A DNA stretch of 64,000 nt from Actinomycetaceae bacterium (GCA_030537615.1 JAUNVP010000006.1:54131-118130), one strand, 5' to 3'. Positions 1-8,994 are shown, counted from the first letter of the stretch. The notes: generated by a model from the sequence alone, not told the origin. A program made the numbers and translations.

Positions 1-279
1 TCATGGTTAGAGCGAAGCGCCGGGCGTGAACTCGGCTCAAATTCGGCGGTTGCCGACTCGAAACAAACCCTCATCTGCACCTACCTATCGGCAGTCCTGC
101 TCGTCGGACTCCTCCTCAATAGCACCCTCGGGTGGACGTGGGCAGACCCTGTCGCCGCTCTCGGGATTGCCGCACTCGCTTTCAAAGAAGGTCGCGACGC
201 GTGGAAGGGAGAATCCTGCTGCGCCCGACCGACACTCACGACCTGTGATAACACCTGTGAAGACTCGTGCAATTGCTAA
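1..279 (+). CDS. Cation transporter, C-terminal part (cut by window start)
   Basis: Reading from base 1 in frame 1 gives an open frame ending at TAA 277-279. The visible 92 residues contain a segment DSKQTLICTYLSAVLLVGLL, a second membrane helix around WADPVAALGIAALAF, and then KEGRDAWKGESCC. This pattern is typical of the last two helices of a family of small cation transporters related to cation diffusion facilitators. The protein ends in a short cysteine-rich tail with seven Cys in about 19 residues, which could bind a soft metal such as Cd or Zn. The start and the first four helices lie outside the window. The next gene, another cation efflux protein, starts 9 bases after the stop, so the two are probably co-transcribed. 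The family call is from pattern recognition, not from a search. Confidence 0.8.
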   Translation, partial: SWLERSAGRELGSNSAVADSKQTLICTYLSAVLLVGLLLNSTLGWTWADPVAALGIAALAFKEGRDAWKGESCCARPTLTTCDNTCEDSCNC

Positions 280-288
280 GGAAATTCA

Positions 289-1215
289 TTGACTCACCAT
301 CACTCTCACGGGCACTCTCATAGCCACACTCATACGTCGCAGTCACGTACTCGATTAGCGTGGGCGCTAGCCGTCACCTTGACGATCGTCCTCGCCGAAC
401 TCGTCGGTGCCTGGATCAGCGGTTCTCTCGCCCTCGCCGCCGATGCCGGCCATATGATTGTCGATTCCTCCGGCCTCATCGTGGCGTTGGTCGCGACTCA
501 ACTCATGCTCAAACCACGCACCGACCGCCACACCTGGGGATGGGGGCGCGCCGAAGTCATTGCCGCCGCACTCCAATCCGGAATGCTCATCATCATCAGT
601 GGCATCGTCGCGTGGCAAGCGATTCGGCGTCTCATTGTCCCCGAGGAACTCATGCCCGTTCCCATGCTCATCATTGGCATTATCGGCCTGATCGCCAACG
701 TCATTTCACTGGCGATTCTTTCCTCGGATCGAAACGCCTCCCTCAACATGCGCGCGGCATTCCTCGAAGTGCTCAACGACGCGCTCGGTTCAGTGGCAGT
801 CATCGTTGCTGCCCTCGTGGCGCTGACAACAGGATGGATCGGTGCCGACTCCATTGCCTCACTCATCATTGCCGCGATGATGGCGCCGCGCGCCTACGTC
901 CTCTTACGCGGCGCGATACAAATCCTCATGGAACAGACCCCACCCGAGTTGGATCTCGCAGAAGTTCGACACCACATGCTCGAGCTCGACGGCGTGGAGG
1001 ACGTTCATGACCTCCACGTTTCGACCATCCAAACCGGCATCATCGCCCTGACCGCGCACCTATCAGTCGATGAACGGATGGATGTATCTCAACGCAACCG
1101 ACTGCTGCACGAACTCGAGGACTGCACGGCTGAGCATTTCCCCCTGGCGATCAATCACACGACGTTCCAGTTTGATTCCGTTCACCACCAAGACCATGAG
1201 AATCTGACTCATTAG
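289..1215 (+). CDS. Cation diffusion facilitator (CzcD/ZitB-type) efflux protein
   Basis: The 308-residue protein has the size and layout of CDF transporters that export Zn, Cd or Co in exchange for protons. A histidine-rich N-terminus (residues 2-15) precedes six hydrophobic segments. Helix 2 carries the metal-site pair H55-x3-D59 in ADAGHMIVD. The equivalent pair in helix 5 is E160-x3-D164 in EVLND, with Glu where enterobacterial ZitB has His; this may shift metal choice. A soluble C-terminal domain follows (ELDGVEDVHDLHV). The start is TTG at 289, placed 5-6 bases after AAGGAA. It lies 9 bases behind another cation transporter, suggesting a two-gene metal resistance operon. A 12-bp inverted repeat overlaps its stop codon. 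Confidence 0.9.
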   Translation: MTHHHSHGHSHSHTHTSQSRTRLAWALAVTLTIVLAELVGAWISGSLALAADAGHMIVDSSGLIVALVATQLMLKPRTDRHTWGWGRAEVIAAALQSGMLIIISGIVAWQAIRRLIVPEELMPVPMLIIGIIGLIANVISLAILSSDRNASLNMRAAFLEVLNDALGSVAVIVAALVALTTGWIGADSIASLIIAAMMAPRAYVLLRGAIQILMEQTPPELDLAEVRHHMLELDGVEDVHDLHVSTIQTGIIALTAHLSVDERMDVSQRNRLLHELEDCTAEHFPLAINHTTFQFDSVHHQDHENLTH

Positions 1216-1230
1216 AGCCAGATTCTCATG
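1195..1230. terminator. Inverted repeat at end of CDF gene
   Basis: CATGAGAATCTG (1195-1206) and CAGATTCTCATG (1219-1230) are perfect 12-bp arms around a 12-nt loop. The left arm is inside the last codons of the CDF gene, and the deacetylase gene converges from the other side at 1241. This looks like a shared terminator for both convergent genes, although no strong T-run follows. Confidence 0.55.
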
Positions 1231-1240
1231 ATCCGTCACT

Positions 1241-2122
1241 TCACCCCTTAAAGGGGAAACGCTCGCGGAAGTCCGCTGCGACCTCCTCAAAGGTGCACCA
1301 CTGCACGCCGGGGTAGCGGCTAATGTGATCGAACACCCGCTCCAGCATCATGAGCACCTGAGGACGCCCGGACACATCCGGGTGAATCGTGAATGGGAAT
1401 ACCGCGTAATCCATCTCGCGGTAAATCCAGTCGAACTGATCGGTCCACAGTTTCTCAATGACTTGCGGAGCCACGAAGCCGTGAGAGTTCGCATACTTCT
1501 TGATGTACATCATCGGAGGAAGGTCGTCGACGTACCAGTTTGCCGCGATCTCGACGAGATCAACCTCTTTGCCATGCTCGAGAGGTTTCATCCACTCCTT
1601 TGCCGGTTTGGAATAATCGACATTCGTCCACTTGTCCCCCACCCGAGCGTAGAACGGTGTGAAATCATCGTATGACTGCGAGTTGTCATAGCTGAATCCG
1701 TTATCAAGGAGCAATTGGGCGGTGTATGCGCTCATTTCCCACCAGGGAGCCACGTACCCGACAGGCTTCTTCCCCGTGAGTTTTTCCGACAGCTCCATGC
1801 AGTAGCCGAGAACGTCAGCCTCCTGCTGTTCACTCATGGCTACCGGATTCTCATGGGAATAGCCGTGCAACCCAATCTCGAACCCCGCGGCAACGACATC
1901 CTCAACCTGCTTGGGGAACGTCTCCATCGAATGCCCGGGAATGAACCAGGTTGCCGGCATGTTGCGGCGTTCCAGGAGTTTGCGAAGCCGCGGCATCCCC
2001 ACTTCTCCGGCAAAAACCCCTCGCTGAATGTCATTCGGAGAGTCTTCTCCCTCGTATGACCCGAGCCAGCCGGCTACCGCATCGACATGGACACCTACAC
2101 ATACCTTGATATCTTTCGTCAT
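1241..2122 (-). CDS. Polysaccharide deacetylase family protein
   Basis: This 293-residue protein belongs to the NodB-fold carbohydrate esterase/deacetylase family, which removes acetyl or amide groups with a metal ion. It starts [10 protein letters not shown] (catalytic Asp near residue 14) and has the paired metal histidines in [10 protein letters not shown] segment ATWFIPGHS and a late IHPDVSG also fit the fold. The arrangement resembles the subgroup of H. pylori PgdA and allantoinase-like PuuE proteins more than the secreted peptidoglycan deacetylases, because there is no signal peptide. The start at 2122 was chosen over an in-frame codon at 2230 since GGAG lies directly upstream and the upstream extension overlaps the next gene. 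Its neighbour upstream is an asparaginase-like gene on the same strand, so a role in small amide hydrolysis is possible. Substrate is not known. Confidence 0.82.
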   Translation of the reverse strand: MTKDIKVCVGVHVDAVAGWLGSYEGEDSPNDIQRGVFAGEVGMPRLRKLLERRNMPATWFIPGHSMETFPKQVEDVVAAGFEIGLHGYSHENPVAMSEQQEADVLGYCMELSEKLTGKKPVGYVAPWWEMSAYTAQLLLDNGFSYDNSQSYDDFTPFYARVGDKWTNVDYSKPAKEWMKPLEHGKEVDLVEIAANWYVDDLPPMMYIKKYANSHGFVAPQVIEKLWTDQFDWIYREMDYAVFPFTIHPDVSGRPQVLMMLERVFDHISRYPGVQWCTFEEVAADFRERFPFKG

Positions 2123-2165
2123 CTGAATCTCCTTTCTGATTCGCGACTGAGCCACTACTTCGTGA

Positions 2166-3170
2166 CTAATTGCCTCGCCATTGGTGTTGAAAGTACGTTC
2201 GAATTGCCTCGCGGGAATACCCCGCCTCAATCATCAAAAAGAGCGCGAGCCGTGCTTTGCGGGCGGACAGTTGTCCCGTGAGGATAATTCCTCTGCGCAC
2301 GAGGTCGGATTCGGACCCCACATACCCGTAAAGGGCGCGAGCAGTGCCGGAACGCTCAGTGCGAGAAGCCACGACAACGACAAGCCCTTCGTCAACAAAG
2401 CGTTCGAGACAATCCGCGAGCGGTGCCGATACGTGACCGACACCTGATCCCGCTACTACGAGGGCATCGATTCGTGTCGCATCAACCGTATGCAAAAAGG
2501 CTCCGTCTTCCCCAACTGACGCCTCGACGATTGGAATAGAACATGACTCCGATGATGGGCGAGCAAAGCGTGAGGATCTCGGCGGTGCCGGCCAGAGCAT
2601 CTCGATAGCTCCCTCACGCACGTAGCCGGCCGGTCCGCGCCCCGGCGACTGAAACGCTTCAAGAGCGTGGGAGTCATTCTTCACAACTGATGATGCGAGA
2701 TGGATAGTTTGGTTAAGACAGACGAGAACACCGTAAGACCGCGAATGCTCGCTCGCTGCGCAGATAACGGCGTCATACAGATTGGCTTCCCCGTCGGCTC
2801 CCAAAAGATCAGATGAGCGCATCGCTCCCGTCAGCACGAGCGGTTCGGGGTGATCCCACAGCAGATCAAGTAAGAATGCCGATTCCTCGAGTGTGTCGGT
2901 GCCGTGGGTAAAGACCACCCCTGTTGCTCCTTGCGCAACTTGCTCATTCGCCCATTGGAGTGCGCGCAACAGATCGTTGATTGTGATTGACGGAGAGGGC
3001 GCTCTCGTCACTGTCGTTGCCACAATTTGCGCGTGTGATTTGATCGCTGGAACAGCCGCGAGCAAATCGTCGGCTGAGAGTTTGGGAGTAACGGGTTCAC
3101 CAGGTTGAGGACGCCGCATTGCTATTGTTCCGCCGAGTGCGGCGACCGCGACTACAGGGAGAGTAACCAC
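2166..3170 (-). CDS. L-asparaginase (type I/II fold)
   Basis: The protein of 334 residues has both catalytic threonine motifs of asparaginases: ALGGTIAM near residues 12-18 and [12 protein letters not shown] near 85-95. Such enzymes hydrolyse L-asparagine to aspartate and ammonia; some act on glutamine. There is no signal peptide, so it is probably cytoplasmic. The start is GTG at 3170 with AGGTG five bases upstream. The gene precedes the deacetylase-family gene on the same strand with about 43 bases between them. Length matches the family (about 330). Divergent from it lies a surface-type protein at 3378. Confidence 0.88.
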   Translation of the reverse strand: MVTLPVVAVAALGGTIAMRRPQPGEPVTPKLSADDLLAAVPAIKSHAQIVATTVTRAPSPSITINDLLRALQWANEQVAQGATGVVFTHGTDTLEESAFLLDLLWDHPEPLVLTGAMRSSDLLGADGEANLYDAVICAASEHSRSYGVLVCLNQTIHLASSVVKNDSHALEAFQSPGRGPAGYVREGAIEMLWPAPPRSSRFARPSSESCSIPIVEASVGEDGAFLHTVDATRIDALVVAGSGVGHVSAPLADCLERFVDEGLVVVVASRTERSGTARALYGYVGSESDLVRRGIILTGQLSARKARLALFLMIEAGYSREAIRTYFQHQWRGN

Positions 3171-3377
3171 TATGCACCTAGTTTCGTCAATGCCACCTTC
3201 GCTGTCAGATTAGCAAAACTTGCGTCGATAAATCTCGTCTAACCGCTATCATTTGGAATCTACCAAGCGGTCAATCGGGCGTGACGACTACGAGAAGAGA
3301 CCATTCTCCTAATAAACCGCTCGTGGAAACCACCGAATCAATGAGATAATTGCGGTGTTCCACTATTGGGAGAAGAA

Positions 3378-4355
3378 ATGACACCTACACTCCAGTTGTC
3401 CCATCGCAATAGAATTACGTGGATCGCAATTGTGGTCGTCACCGCACTTGTGATCGGCGGTCATTTTGCTCTATGGAAAGCGCACGCAAAGTCTCAAGCG
3501 ACTGAAGTCGCGCGAATCGATTGTCAAACAGTAACTTCTCTGGTCGAGAGGGAAGTGAAAACCGCGAGGACTGCTCTCAGTAGTGCAGATAAAGAAACCA
3601 CCAATAGAGAGTGGACTACTCTCAACGAGCTTCTCAATAATGTTCCCGAATGCAATGAAGCGGCAGATTCGGCAACGATGCGAACCGAGATTCACGCGAT
3701 GCGCGCTTATCCCACACAACTTCAACAGGCGAAAGACGACCTATTGTCGGCCGGAGAGTCGGTTGAGTGGTCCACCGTCGAAGAAGAACGGGATAAAGTC
3801 GTCGCCGAAGCAGAGGAACTGCTGACTGAGAATTCTGAGTTGATAGACAACCTCAGTGAGGAAGACTATGAGAATCCCCTAGTCGCGGCCGTTGCCGAAG
3901 CGTACGAACAGATTAAGGTCCACATCGAACTCACAAAAGCAAGCGCGAGTATCGCCACGGTACAGGAAACCACTGATCAGTTGCGCTCCTATATTGAAAC
4001 GTTGCGCGTGGCCCTGGAGGAATATAACGCGAACCAAGAAAGCGACGATGAGAGCATCTCACCGGAGCCTCCACGAGTTGAGCGTCCCTCTCCTGTTCGA
4101 CGCCAGAGAAGTCAGTCGAACTATTATCGTCCTCCGTCAGTGACGCCAAATCCTCCCAGCCAAAATGGGGGGTCGTCGAGTACACCGGCACCGTCGGATT
4201 CCTCTACGTCTACCCCCAGCTCACCCGCCACTCAAGCTCCTGAGCCTTCCCAAAACTCCACTGACGTGCCGGATCCAGCTCCGGAGCCCAATCCCCAACC
4301 TGACCCACCAGCCACTTCGGATCCTGGTGTCGGGGACAACACCGACACACCCTAG
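3378..4355 (+). CDS. Hypothetical membrane-anchored protein with coiled coil and Pro/Ser/Thr-rich tail
   Basis: I do not recognise a family. The start ATG at 3378 follows GGGAGAAG. A hydrophobic helix lies at about residues 14-32 (ITWIAIVVVTALVIGGHFAL), then a mostly helical, acidic region to about residue 215, likely coiled coil. The last 100 residues are rich in Pro, Ser, Thr, Asn and Gln (for example PAPEPNPQPDPPATSDPG), like a wall-spanning or wall-associated linker. No LPXTG sorting motif is visible. It probably sits in the membrane with its body outside. A small membrane protein gene follows after 12 bases and may be co-expressed. Two isolated cysteines (one in IDCQTV, one in VPECNE) might form a disulphide. 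Confidence 0.65.
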   Translation: MTPTLQLSHRNRITWIAIVVVTALVIGGHFALWKAHAKSQATEVARIDCQTVTSLVEREVKTARTALSSADKETTNREWTTLNELLNNVPECNEAADSATMRTEIHAMRAYPTQLQQAKDDLLSAGESVEWSTVEEERDKVVAEAEELLTENSELIDNLSEEDYENPLVAAVAEAYEQIKVHIELTKASASIATVQETTDQLRSYIETLRVALEEYNANQESDDESISPEPPRVERPSPVRRQRSQSNYYRPPSVTPNPPSQNGGSSSTPAPSDSSTSTPSSPATQAPEPSQNSTDVPDPAPEPNPQPDPPATSDPGVGDNTDTP

Positions 4356-4367
4356 GACACAATCACC

Positions 4368-4580
4368 ATGGATAATTTCCGAGGAATGCCCGCACCGACT
4401 GAAAAACAGCTCACTCCAGCCGTCATTATCCTCGTCACCATAGCAATAGCAATGATCTTGTTCATCATCGGTAGCGTTATTTCAGTCATTATCGGATTGG
4501 CTACGTTCGATTCATTCGACGATGAAGTGAACGATACACGAGTCGTCTCCGTAACGACACAATTTGAGAGCGTTGGCTAA
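4368..4580 (+). CDS. Small single-helix membrane protein
   Basis: A 70-residue protein of unknown function. One strongly hydrophobic helix spans about residues 18-45 (PAVIILVTIAIAMILFIIGS...), followed by an acidic tail with FDSFDDEVND. It begins 12 bases after the larger anchored protein, so the two form a likely pair. No strong ribosome-binding site is seen, consistent with translational coupling. A tRNA gene lies downstream on the opposite strand. Confidence 0.5.
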   Translation: MDNFRGMPAPTEKQLTPAVIILVTIAIAMILFIIGSVISVIIGLATFDSFDDEVNDTRVVSVTTQFESVG

Positions 4581-4615
4581 AACCGCCTTATTAGTCGATT
4601 TACGGCTGGTTACAG

Positions 4616-4688
4616 TGCCCCCGAGACGATTCGAACGTCCGACACCCGCTTTAGGAGAGCGGTGCTCTATCCCCTGAGCTACGAGGGC
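4616..4688 (-). tRNA. tRNA-Arg (anticodon CCT)
   Basis: On the minus strand the sequence folds as a complete 73-nt tRNA. The acceptor arms are GCCCTCG and CGGGGGC (one G-U pair). The anticodon stem CCGCT/AGCGG encloses loop CTCCTAA, giving anticodon CCT for codon AGG. The T-loop is TTCGAAT. The discriminator base is A, and no CCA is encoded. The AGG codon is rare in such genomes, so this is a minor arginine isoacceptor. Confidence 0.95.
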
Positions 4689-4740
4689 AAGTGGTCCCAG
4701 CTTACAACAGCGTCACGCCCAACAAATAACTCATCGAGAC

Positions 4741-5820
4741 TCAGCGAAATGCGCGCGCATACTGCGGAGGTACGTAGTTAATAGTGGCGCGGAGATCCCG
4801 AGCGGCCCGCAGGCCAAAATGAGGGTCACGGAGAATCTCGCGCCCCACGAGAACAACGTCAGCAAGGCCCGTGAGGACAATTTGTTCGGCCTGCTGAGGT
4901 TGAGTAATCAAGCCAACCGTCGCCGTTGGAACCCCCGTCACCTCGCGGATTGCGGTGGCTATCGGAACGAGATATCCCGGCCCAGCCGAGACGGAGACTT
5001 TCGATACGTTTCCTCCTGCTGACACATCGATGAGATCGACACCGAGGTCTTTAAGCCAACGGACGATCTCAATCGTCTCCTCAACGGTTAAGCCCCCATC
5101 GGTCCAATCAGTGGCGGAGACTCGTACGAGAAGCGGCATTTCAGTCGAGATACGGGCTCGAATTCCTTCGACGACCTGCAAGAGAAAACGGGCCCGGTTT
5201 TCGATCGATCCGCCGTATGTGTCCTCTCGGCTATTCGACAATGGTGACAAAAACTCATGAAGCAGGTATCCGTGTGCCGCGTGGATTTCAATAAAATCAA
5301 AACCAACACGCTCGGCACGCACCGCTGCGTCAATGAACGCTTGAGTCAAGCGCTGGATATCGTCAACGCTCAGTTCTCGCGGCTCAGCGTAACCCGGATA
5401 TGCGGCAGCCGACGGCGCTACCGGTTGCCAGCCACCGTGCTCGGAAGGAATTGGGCCTGAATCTGATTCTCCCCACGCTCGATAGACCCCACTTTTGCGA
5501 CCAGCATGAGCGATTTGTACACCGACCTTCGCCCCGTGACTGTGAACTATCTGTACCAAAGGGGCAAAACTTGTTTCTTGCTCCGAGTTCCACAGGCCCA
5601 AATCGTGCGGGGTAATCCGCCCCTCAGGGCTAACCGCTGTGGCTTCAACGATGATGCTACCAACGCCGCCTCGTGCAATAGCCCCGTAGTGGACCAGGTG
5701 CCAGTCTCCGACCATGCCGTCGCGGTTTTCAGCAGAGTACTGACACATGGGTGGCACCCACAGCCGATTTCTAAACTCGACCGATCGTAAAGTGATTGGA
5801 TGAAATAGTGCCGGCGTCAC
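4741..5820 (-). CDS. NADH:flavin oxidoreductase, Old Yellow Enzyme (YqjM-type)
   Basis: The 359-residue FMN-barrel protein would reduce activated C=C bonds (enones, quinones) using NAD(P)H in the cytoplasm. Cys26 and Tyr28 in PPMCQYSA match the diagnostic residues of the thermophilic-like YqjM class. The paired active-site histidine region is HAGRK, and the phosphate and FMN region includes IHAAHGYLLHEFLSPLSN followed by YGGSIENRARF. The C-terminus has VLVGREILRDPHF. The start GTG at 5820 follows GAGAGGAG by six bases and was preferred to the in-frame TTG at 5844. A tRNA-Arg follows. The physiological substrate cannot be deduced. Confidence 0.92.
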   Translation of the reverse strand: MTPALFHPITLRSVEFRNRLWVPPMCQYSAENRDGMVGDWHLVHYGAIARGGVGSIIVEATAVSPEGRITPHDLGLWNSEQETSFAPLVQIVHSHGAKVGVQIAHAGRKSGVYRAWGESDSGPIPSEHGGWQPVAPSAAAYPGYAEPRELSVDDIQRLTQAFIDAAVRAERVGFDFIEIHAAHGYLLHEFLSPLSNSREDTYGGSIENRARFLLQVVEGIRARISTEMPLLVRVSATDWTDGGLTVEETIEIVRWLKDLGVDLIDVSAGGNVSKVSVSAGPGYLVPIATAIREVTGVPTATVGLITQPQQAEQIVLTGLADVVLVGREILRDPHFGLRAARDLRATINYVPPQYARAFR

Positions 5821-5890
5821 GACAGCTCCTCTCAATGGACTCACTACGACTGTACTCGCTTACCGCACATAAGAGGCGTATCGTTCACAT

Positions 5891-6175
5891 ATGGCTACAT
5901 TCATTGTTGAATACACGTACGATCCGAGTCGGGCAACGGAGATGGACGAGGTCCGTCCCGCCCATCGCGCACACCTGTCAAAACTGCACGACGCAGGCAT
6001 TATCCGGCTCGTTGGCTCATGGAAAGATCCTGCACCGGGAGCCCTCATCATTATCGAGGCCGACAGTAGCGAAGGCGCTTTACAAGCTCTCAACGAGGAT
6101 CCATTTTATATTGCTGGCTTCATTAAGAACCGAGACGCGCACCCCTACACGATCGTGTTCGGAGAGCTGGCGTAA
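5891..6175 (+). CDS. YciI family protein
   Basis: A 94-residue protein with the ferredoxin-like YciI fold: an N-terminal strand (FIVEYTYDPS), the conserved RPAHRAHLSKLHDAG, GALIIIEADS, and a C-terminal DPFYIAGF. Members are small dimeric proteins with a conserved His-Asp pair and mostly unknown reactions. The start ATG has no good ribosome-binding site; TATCGT lies six bases upstream, so the mRNA may be leaderless. It is divergent from the Old Yellow Enzyme gene and converges on the universal stress protein gene. Confidence 0.85.
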   Translation: MATFIVEYTYDPSRATEMDEVRPAHRAHLSKLHDAGIIRLVGSWKDPAPGALIIIEADSSEGALQALNEDPFYIAGFIKNRDAHPYTIVFGELA

Positions 6176-6210
6176 GGAGTTCCCTCCACTCTCCAGGCGG
6201 TCTTTACGCT

Positions 6211-7140
6211 CTAGCGACGTTCCCACGCGGTTGTTGGTGACGGGTCATCACTTTCCCTGCGTGATGGCACAACCATCACCGGACAGGTCGAGTGCGCAAG
6301 AACAGTTTGCGAAGTTGATCCGAGGAGCAAACCTTGGAAACCGCCGCGCCCACGATTCCCGACGACCACGAGGTCGACCGCCGTGGAGAATTCTGTCAAC
6401 AGGGCCGCCGCAGAGCCATCGAGTACGTGGCGATTGACTTTCACGTCACGGCCCGCAACCGCTTCTTCGACGGCAGAGTTGAGTCCTTTCAGCATGTCAG
6501 CAGTTAACGCATCGCGATCAACAGCTGCCGGTAGCCATGCCAGCATCCCTGATCCCGAAGCAATCGGAACTGCCCCAACCGCAGTCAGATCGCGGGCTTT
6601 CCATGTAACAGCCTCATCGACTGCTTTCTTAAGCGCTGCTGAGGCGACCTCCGAGCCATCGACTCCGACCACGATGCGTTCAACGGGCGTGAACGGTGAG
6701 CCTGAGGTATGTTTCGGAACCACAACGACCGGGCACTTCGAGTGTGCCGGGAGTGCGGAGGAAACCGTACCGAGGAGACGATCAGCAAAACCGCCCCCTC
6801 CACGCGAGCCGACGACGATCATGTCGACTTCTTGAGACATTTCCACCATCACGCCTGCGGCGTCACCCGGTTCTGTCGATCCCGTGACTTTCACGCCGCT
6901 TTTCTTCACCCGTGCAACCGCTTCGTTGACGGCTCGCTGCGCACCCTCTTTTAAGGCATCGTCGTCGAGTGCGGCATACCCTCCATCGAGAGCCGCCGCG
7001 CTGTATGAGGCGAGAGCATACGTACAGATGATATGAACCATGGAGTCATCACAAGCCGCTCGCGCAGTCGCCCAATCAACCGCGTTATATGCCTCCGCTG
7101 ATCCGTCCACACCAACTAAAATCACATGTTGTCTCGACAT
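6211..7140 (-). CDS. Universal stress protein with two Usp domains
   Basis: The 309-residue protein contains two tandem UspA domains, each starting with a typical strand (ILVGVDGS and IVVGVDGS) and each ending with an ATP-binding loop (VGSRGGGGFADRLLGTVSSAL and VGNRGRGGFQGLLLG). The G-2x-G-9x-G(S/T) pattern predicts ATP binding, as in mycobacterial tandem Usps. Such proteins act in dormancy and stress survival. The start at 7140 follows AGGAGGA. It stands alone between a YciI gene and a bidirectional terminator. Confidence 0.92.
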   Translation of the reverse strand: MSRQHVILVGVDGSAEAYNAVDWATARAACDDSMVHIICTYALASYSAAALDGGYAALDDDALKEGAQRAVNEAVARVKKSGVKVTGSTEPGDAAGVMVEMSQEVDMIVVGSRGGGGFADRLLGTVSSALPAHSKCPVVVVPKHTSGSPFTPVERIVVGVDGSEVASAALKKAVDEAVTWKARDLTAVGAVPIASGSGMLAWLPAAVDRDALTADMLKGLNSAVEEAVAGRDVKVNRHVLDGSAAALLTEFSTAVDLVVVGNRGRGGFQGLLLGSTSQTVLAHSTCPVMVVPSRRESDDPSPTTAWERR

Positions 7141-7241
7141 CTGTCCTCCTAATCCGATACCACTATTTTGCCTTCGTTTTGATCGCATCGGAGCAAAATC
7201 AGAGTTCTAGATCACATTTACAATAGCGAAAATGCCAACAT

Positions 7242-7278
7242 AGCAAAAGGCCCGAGCGTTCAGCTCGGGCCTTTTGCT
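7242..7278. terminator. Strong rho-independent terminator-like hairpin
   Basis: AGCAAAAGGCCCGAGC and its exact complement form 16-bp arms around GTTCA. T-runs are present on both strands. It lies just after the NlpC/P60 gene (minus strand, ends 7286) and upstream of the stress protein gene, so it mainly ends the hydrolase transcript. Confidence 0.9.
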
Positions 7279-7285
7279 AAAAGAC

Positions 7286-8029
7286 TTAAAGTCGGACGAA
7301 ATAGTACGCGCTACCGTAAACCGGTACGTACTCGACGCTCCGCCCCGGGCGTGGTGCATGGATCATCATGCCGTTGCCGGCGTAAATGCCGATATGCCCG
7401 TGCGGGTAGTACACAAGATCACCAGGTTGAGCGGCGGAACCCGGAATTGATGTTCCGCTTGCCGCGATGCCTGAAGCACCATGCGGGAGTGAGTACCCCA
7501 ACTGTGCGTACACGTACTGCACGAGACCCGAGCAGTCGAATCCTGCCGGAGACGCTCCGCCCCATACATAGGGGACACCGAGGTACTGGCTAGCAATGCC
7601 AACAGCACCGCCAGCACTTGCGTTTGGAATGGCCTGCTGAACACTGGCTGCCGGACGGCTACCGCGATCGGCAGCTCCTCCACGAGCGGCAACTTCCTCA
7701 ACGACCTCAACAACTGGAGCTGCGGCCTCGACGGAGATTTCATCGCCGGCCGTCCACTCCAGATCCTTCGGAGCAGTGACCGTCGGATTGACTGCAACAG
7801 GGGTAGCGGTGTTGGGGCCGGTGACAGCCGCCAACGACTTCGGAGTCACATCAATCGTGGATTCCGGGGCTGCGGTTGCGATCCCTCCACTGAGCACTGT
7901 CAGTGCGATACCAGTAACTGAAGTAGCGGCTACACCGCGAACCGGGTTGAAATTATCGGTGATATCGGTCAGTGGTGTTACTGGACGGCAGGCCCTGCGA
8001 TGACGAGCCTGAATCTTCTTTTTGGCCAC
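7286..8029 (-). CDS. Secreted NlpC/P60 (C40) cell-wall hydrolase
   Basis: A 247-residue protein with a basic N-terminus, a hydrophobic export segment near residues 31-50 (VAATSVTGIALTVLSGGIATAAP), a spacer, and a C-terminal NlpC/P60 domain of about 110 residues. The catalytic Cys is in GFDCSGLV, His in HIGIYAG, and a third polar residue in MIHAPRPG. Such enzymes cut D-Glu to diamino acid bonds in peptidoglycan stem peptides and act outside the membrane. The start GTG at 8029 follows AAGGAGAAC. The upstream leader is a c-di-AMP riboswitch candidate, the usual arrangement for wall hydrolases in Actinobacteria. A terminator hairpin follows. Confidence 0.93.
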   Translation of the reverse strand: MAKKKIQARHRRACRPVTPLTDITDNFNPVRGVAATSVTGIALTVLSGGIATAAPESTIDVTPKSLAAVTGPNTATPVAVNPTVTAPKDLEWTAGDEISVEAAAPVVEVVEEVAARGGAADRGSRPAASVQQAIPNASAGGAVGIASQYLGVPYVWGGASPAGFDCSGLVQYVYAQLGYSLPHGASGIAASGTSIPGSAAQPGDLVYYPHGHIGIYAGNGMMIHAPRPGRSVEYVPVYGSAYYFVRL

Positions 8030-8044
8030 AACGTTCTCCTTGAG

Positions 8045-8165
8045 ACCTACGAGGTGAGCTGTCGGGTTAGAGATGGAGCATCTCCGCCGCTTTCGCGACT
8101 TCACCCCAAGGGACGTATCCCGGGAATCTGGTTCCCCCGCACTCCATCTACTAAATTTTCACGGC
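8045..8165 (-). promoter_or_regulatory. c-di-AMP (ydaO/yuaA-type) riboswitch leader
   Basis: Read on the minus strand, the leader contains the conserved pieces of the ydaO motif in the right order: GCGGGGGAACCAG, then TTGGGGTGAAG, then TAACCCGACAGCTCACCTCG followed by TAGGT, ending only about 15 bases before the GTG of the NlpC/P60 gene. In Actinobacteria this aptamer class is known to precede NlpC/P60 and Rpf wall hydrolases and to bind c-di-AMP, generally switching expression off. Both boundaries are approximate. The pairing of P1 was not computed. Confidence 0.88.
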
Positions 8166-8301
8166 TGAAACTCAATGGAGATGGAGTTTGGTCTCATCGA
8201 GCTAGTCGAACTAAATACAGTCCAACCACGCCTAACTCTATACGAGCGCTCCTCTAATGTCACGTATTGATAACGCGAATGTGTCACGATGCACTGGCGC
8301 G

Positions 8302-8994
8302 CTATGTCCGCGCAACAAACAGATGCGCCTCCATCCACGTGGGAATGGTTGCAACCTGGCTCGAACGGGCTTTCCCTTCCTGAGATTTGAGTTCGCAGGA
8401 GGATTTCCAAAAAGTGACCGAGATATGGTCACCGCGGCGCAATCCCAGGGCGGCAAACGCCTGCATGGTCAGAGGATCCGCTTGGATTGGTTCCCCGATG
8501 CGTACGACAGAGAGGTTGTCAATCACATCACCGTCAGCCGTTTCCTGACGGATCTGCGCGATTGGCATTTCGCTTTTTTCGCGCTCCCCTTTCCCCGGAA
8601 CTGGGTTGCCATACGGATCCAAAGAGGGAGAGTCGAGGATCTCAAGCAAGCGCTCTTCCACCTGATCGGACATGACGTGCTCCCAGCGGCAGGCCTCGTC
8701 GTGAACCAGCTCCCACTCGAGTCCGATGATGTCAATGAGCAGACGCTCGGCTAGACGATGCTTCCGCATGACTTCAGTCGCGATAGCTGAGCCCTTGTCA
8801 GTCAAGTTCAGCTTACGATCATCACCTACGACGACCAGTCCGTCTCGTTCCATGCGCGCGATCGTTTGGGACACGGTTGGCCCCGAGTGGCCGAGTCGCT
8901 CAACAATGCGCGCACGCATCGGAACAATGTCATCTTCGATCAGTTCGTAGATCGTCTTCAAATACATTTCAGTCGTATCAATGAGGTCGCCCAC
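8302..8994 (-). CDS. DtxR-family metal-dependent transcriptional regulator
   Basis: The 230-residue protein begins [17 protein letters not shown], the first helix of DtxR/IdeR proteins, followed by the winged helix ([20 protein letters not shown]) and the metal-binding and dimer region with the conserved [25 protein letters not shown]. The C-terminal third (from about residue 150) is the SH3-like FeoA domain. It would repress metal uptake genes when loaded with Fe(II) or Mn(II). The GTG start at 8994 was chosen because AGGGAG precedes it by five bases; an in-frame TTG at 9009 is possible. A DtxR-like half site occurs at the start of the ECF operon at 61614-61625, a possible target in this window. 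Confidence 0.92.
   Translation of the reverse strand: MGDLIDTTEMYLKTIYELIEDDIVPMRARIVERLGHSGPTVSQTIARMERDGLVVVGDDRKLNLTDKGSAIATEVMRKHRLAERLLIDIIGLEWELVHDEACRWEHVMSDQVEERLLEILDSPSLDPYGNPVPGKGEREKSEMPIAQIRQETADGDVIDNLSVVRIGEPIQADPLTMQAFAALGLRRGDHISVTFWKSSCELKSQEGKARSSQVATIPTWMEAHLFVART

Noticed and set aside
26..292. 88-residue open frame at the window start
   Set aside because: The overlapping frame 1 reads a clear cation transporter end; this frame is low-complexity and has no ribosome-binding site.
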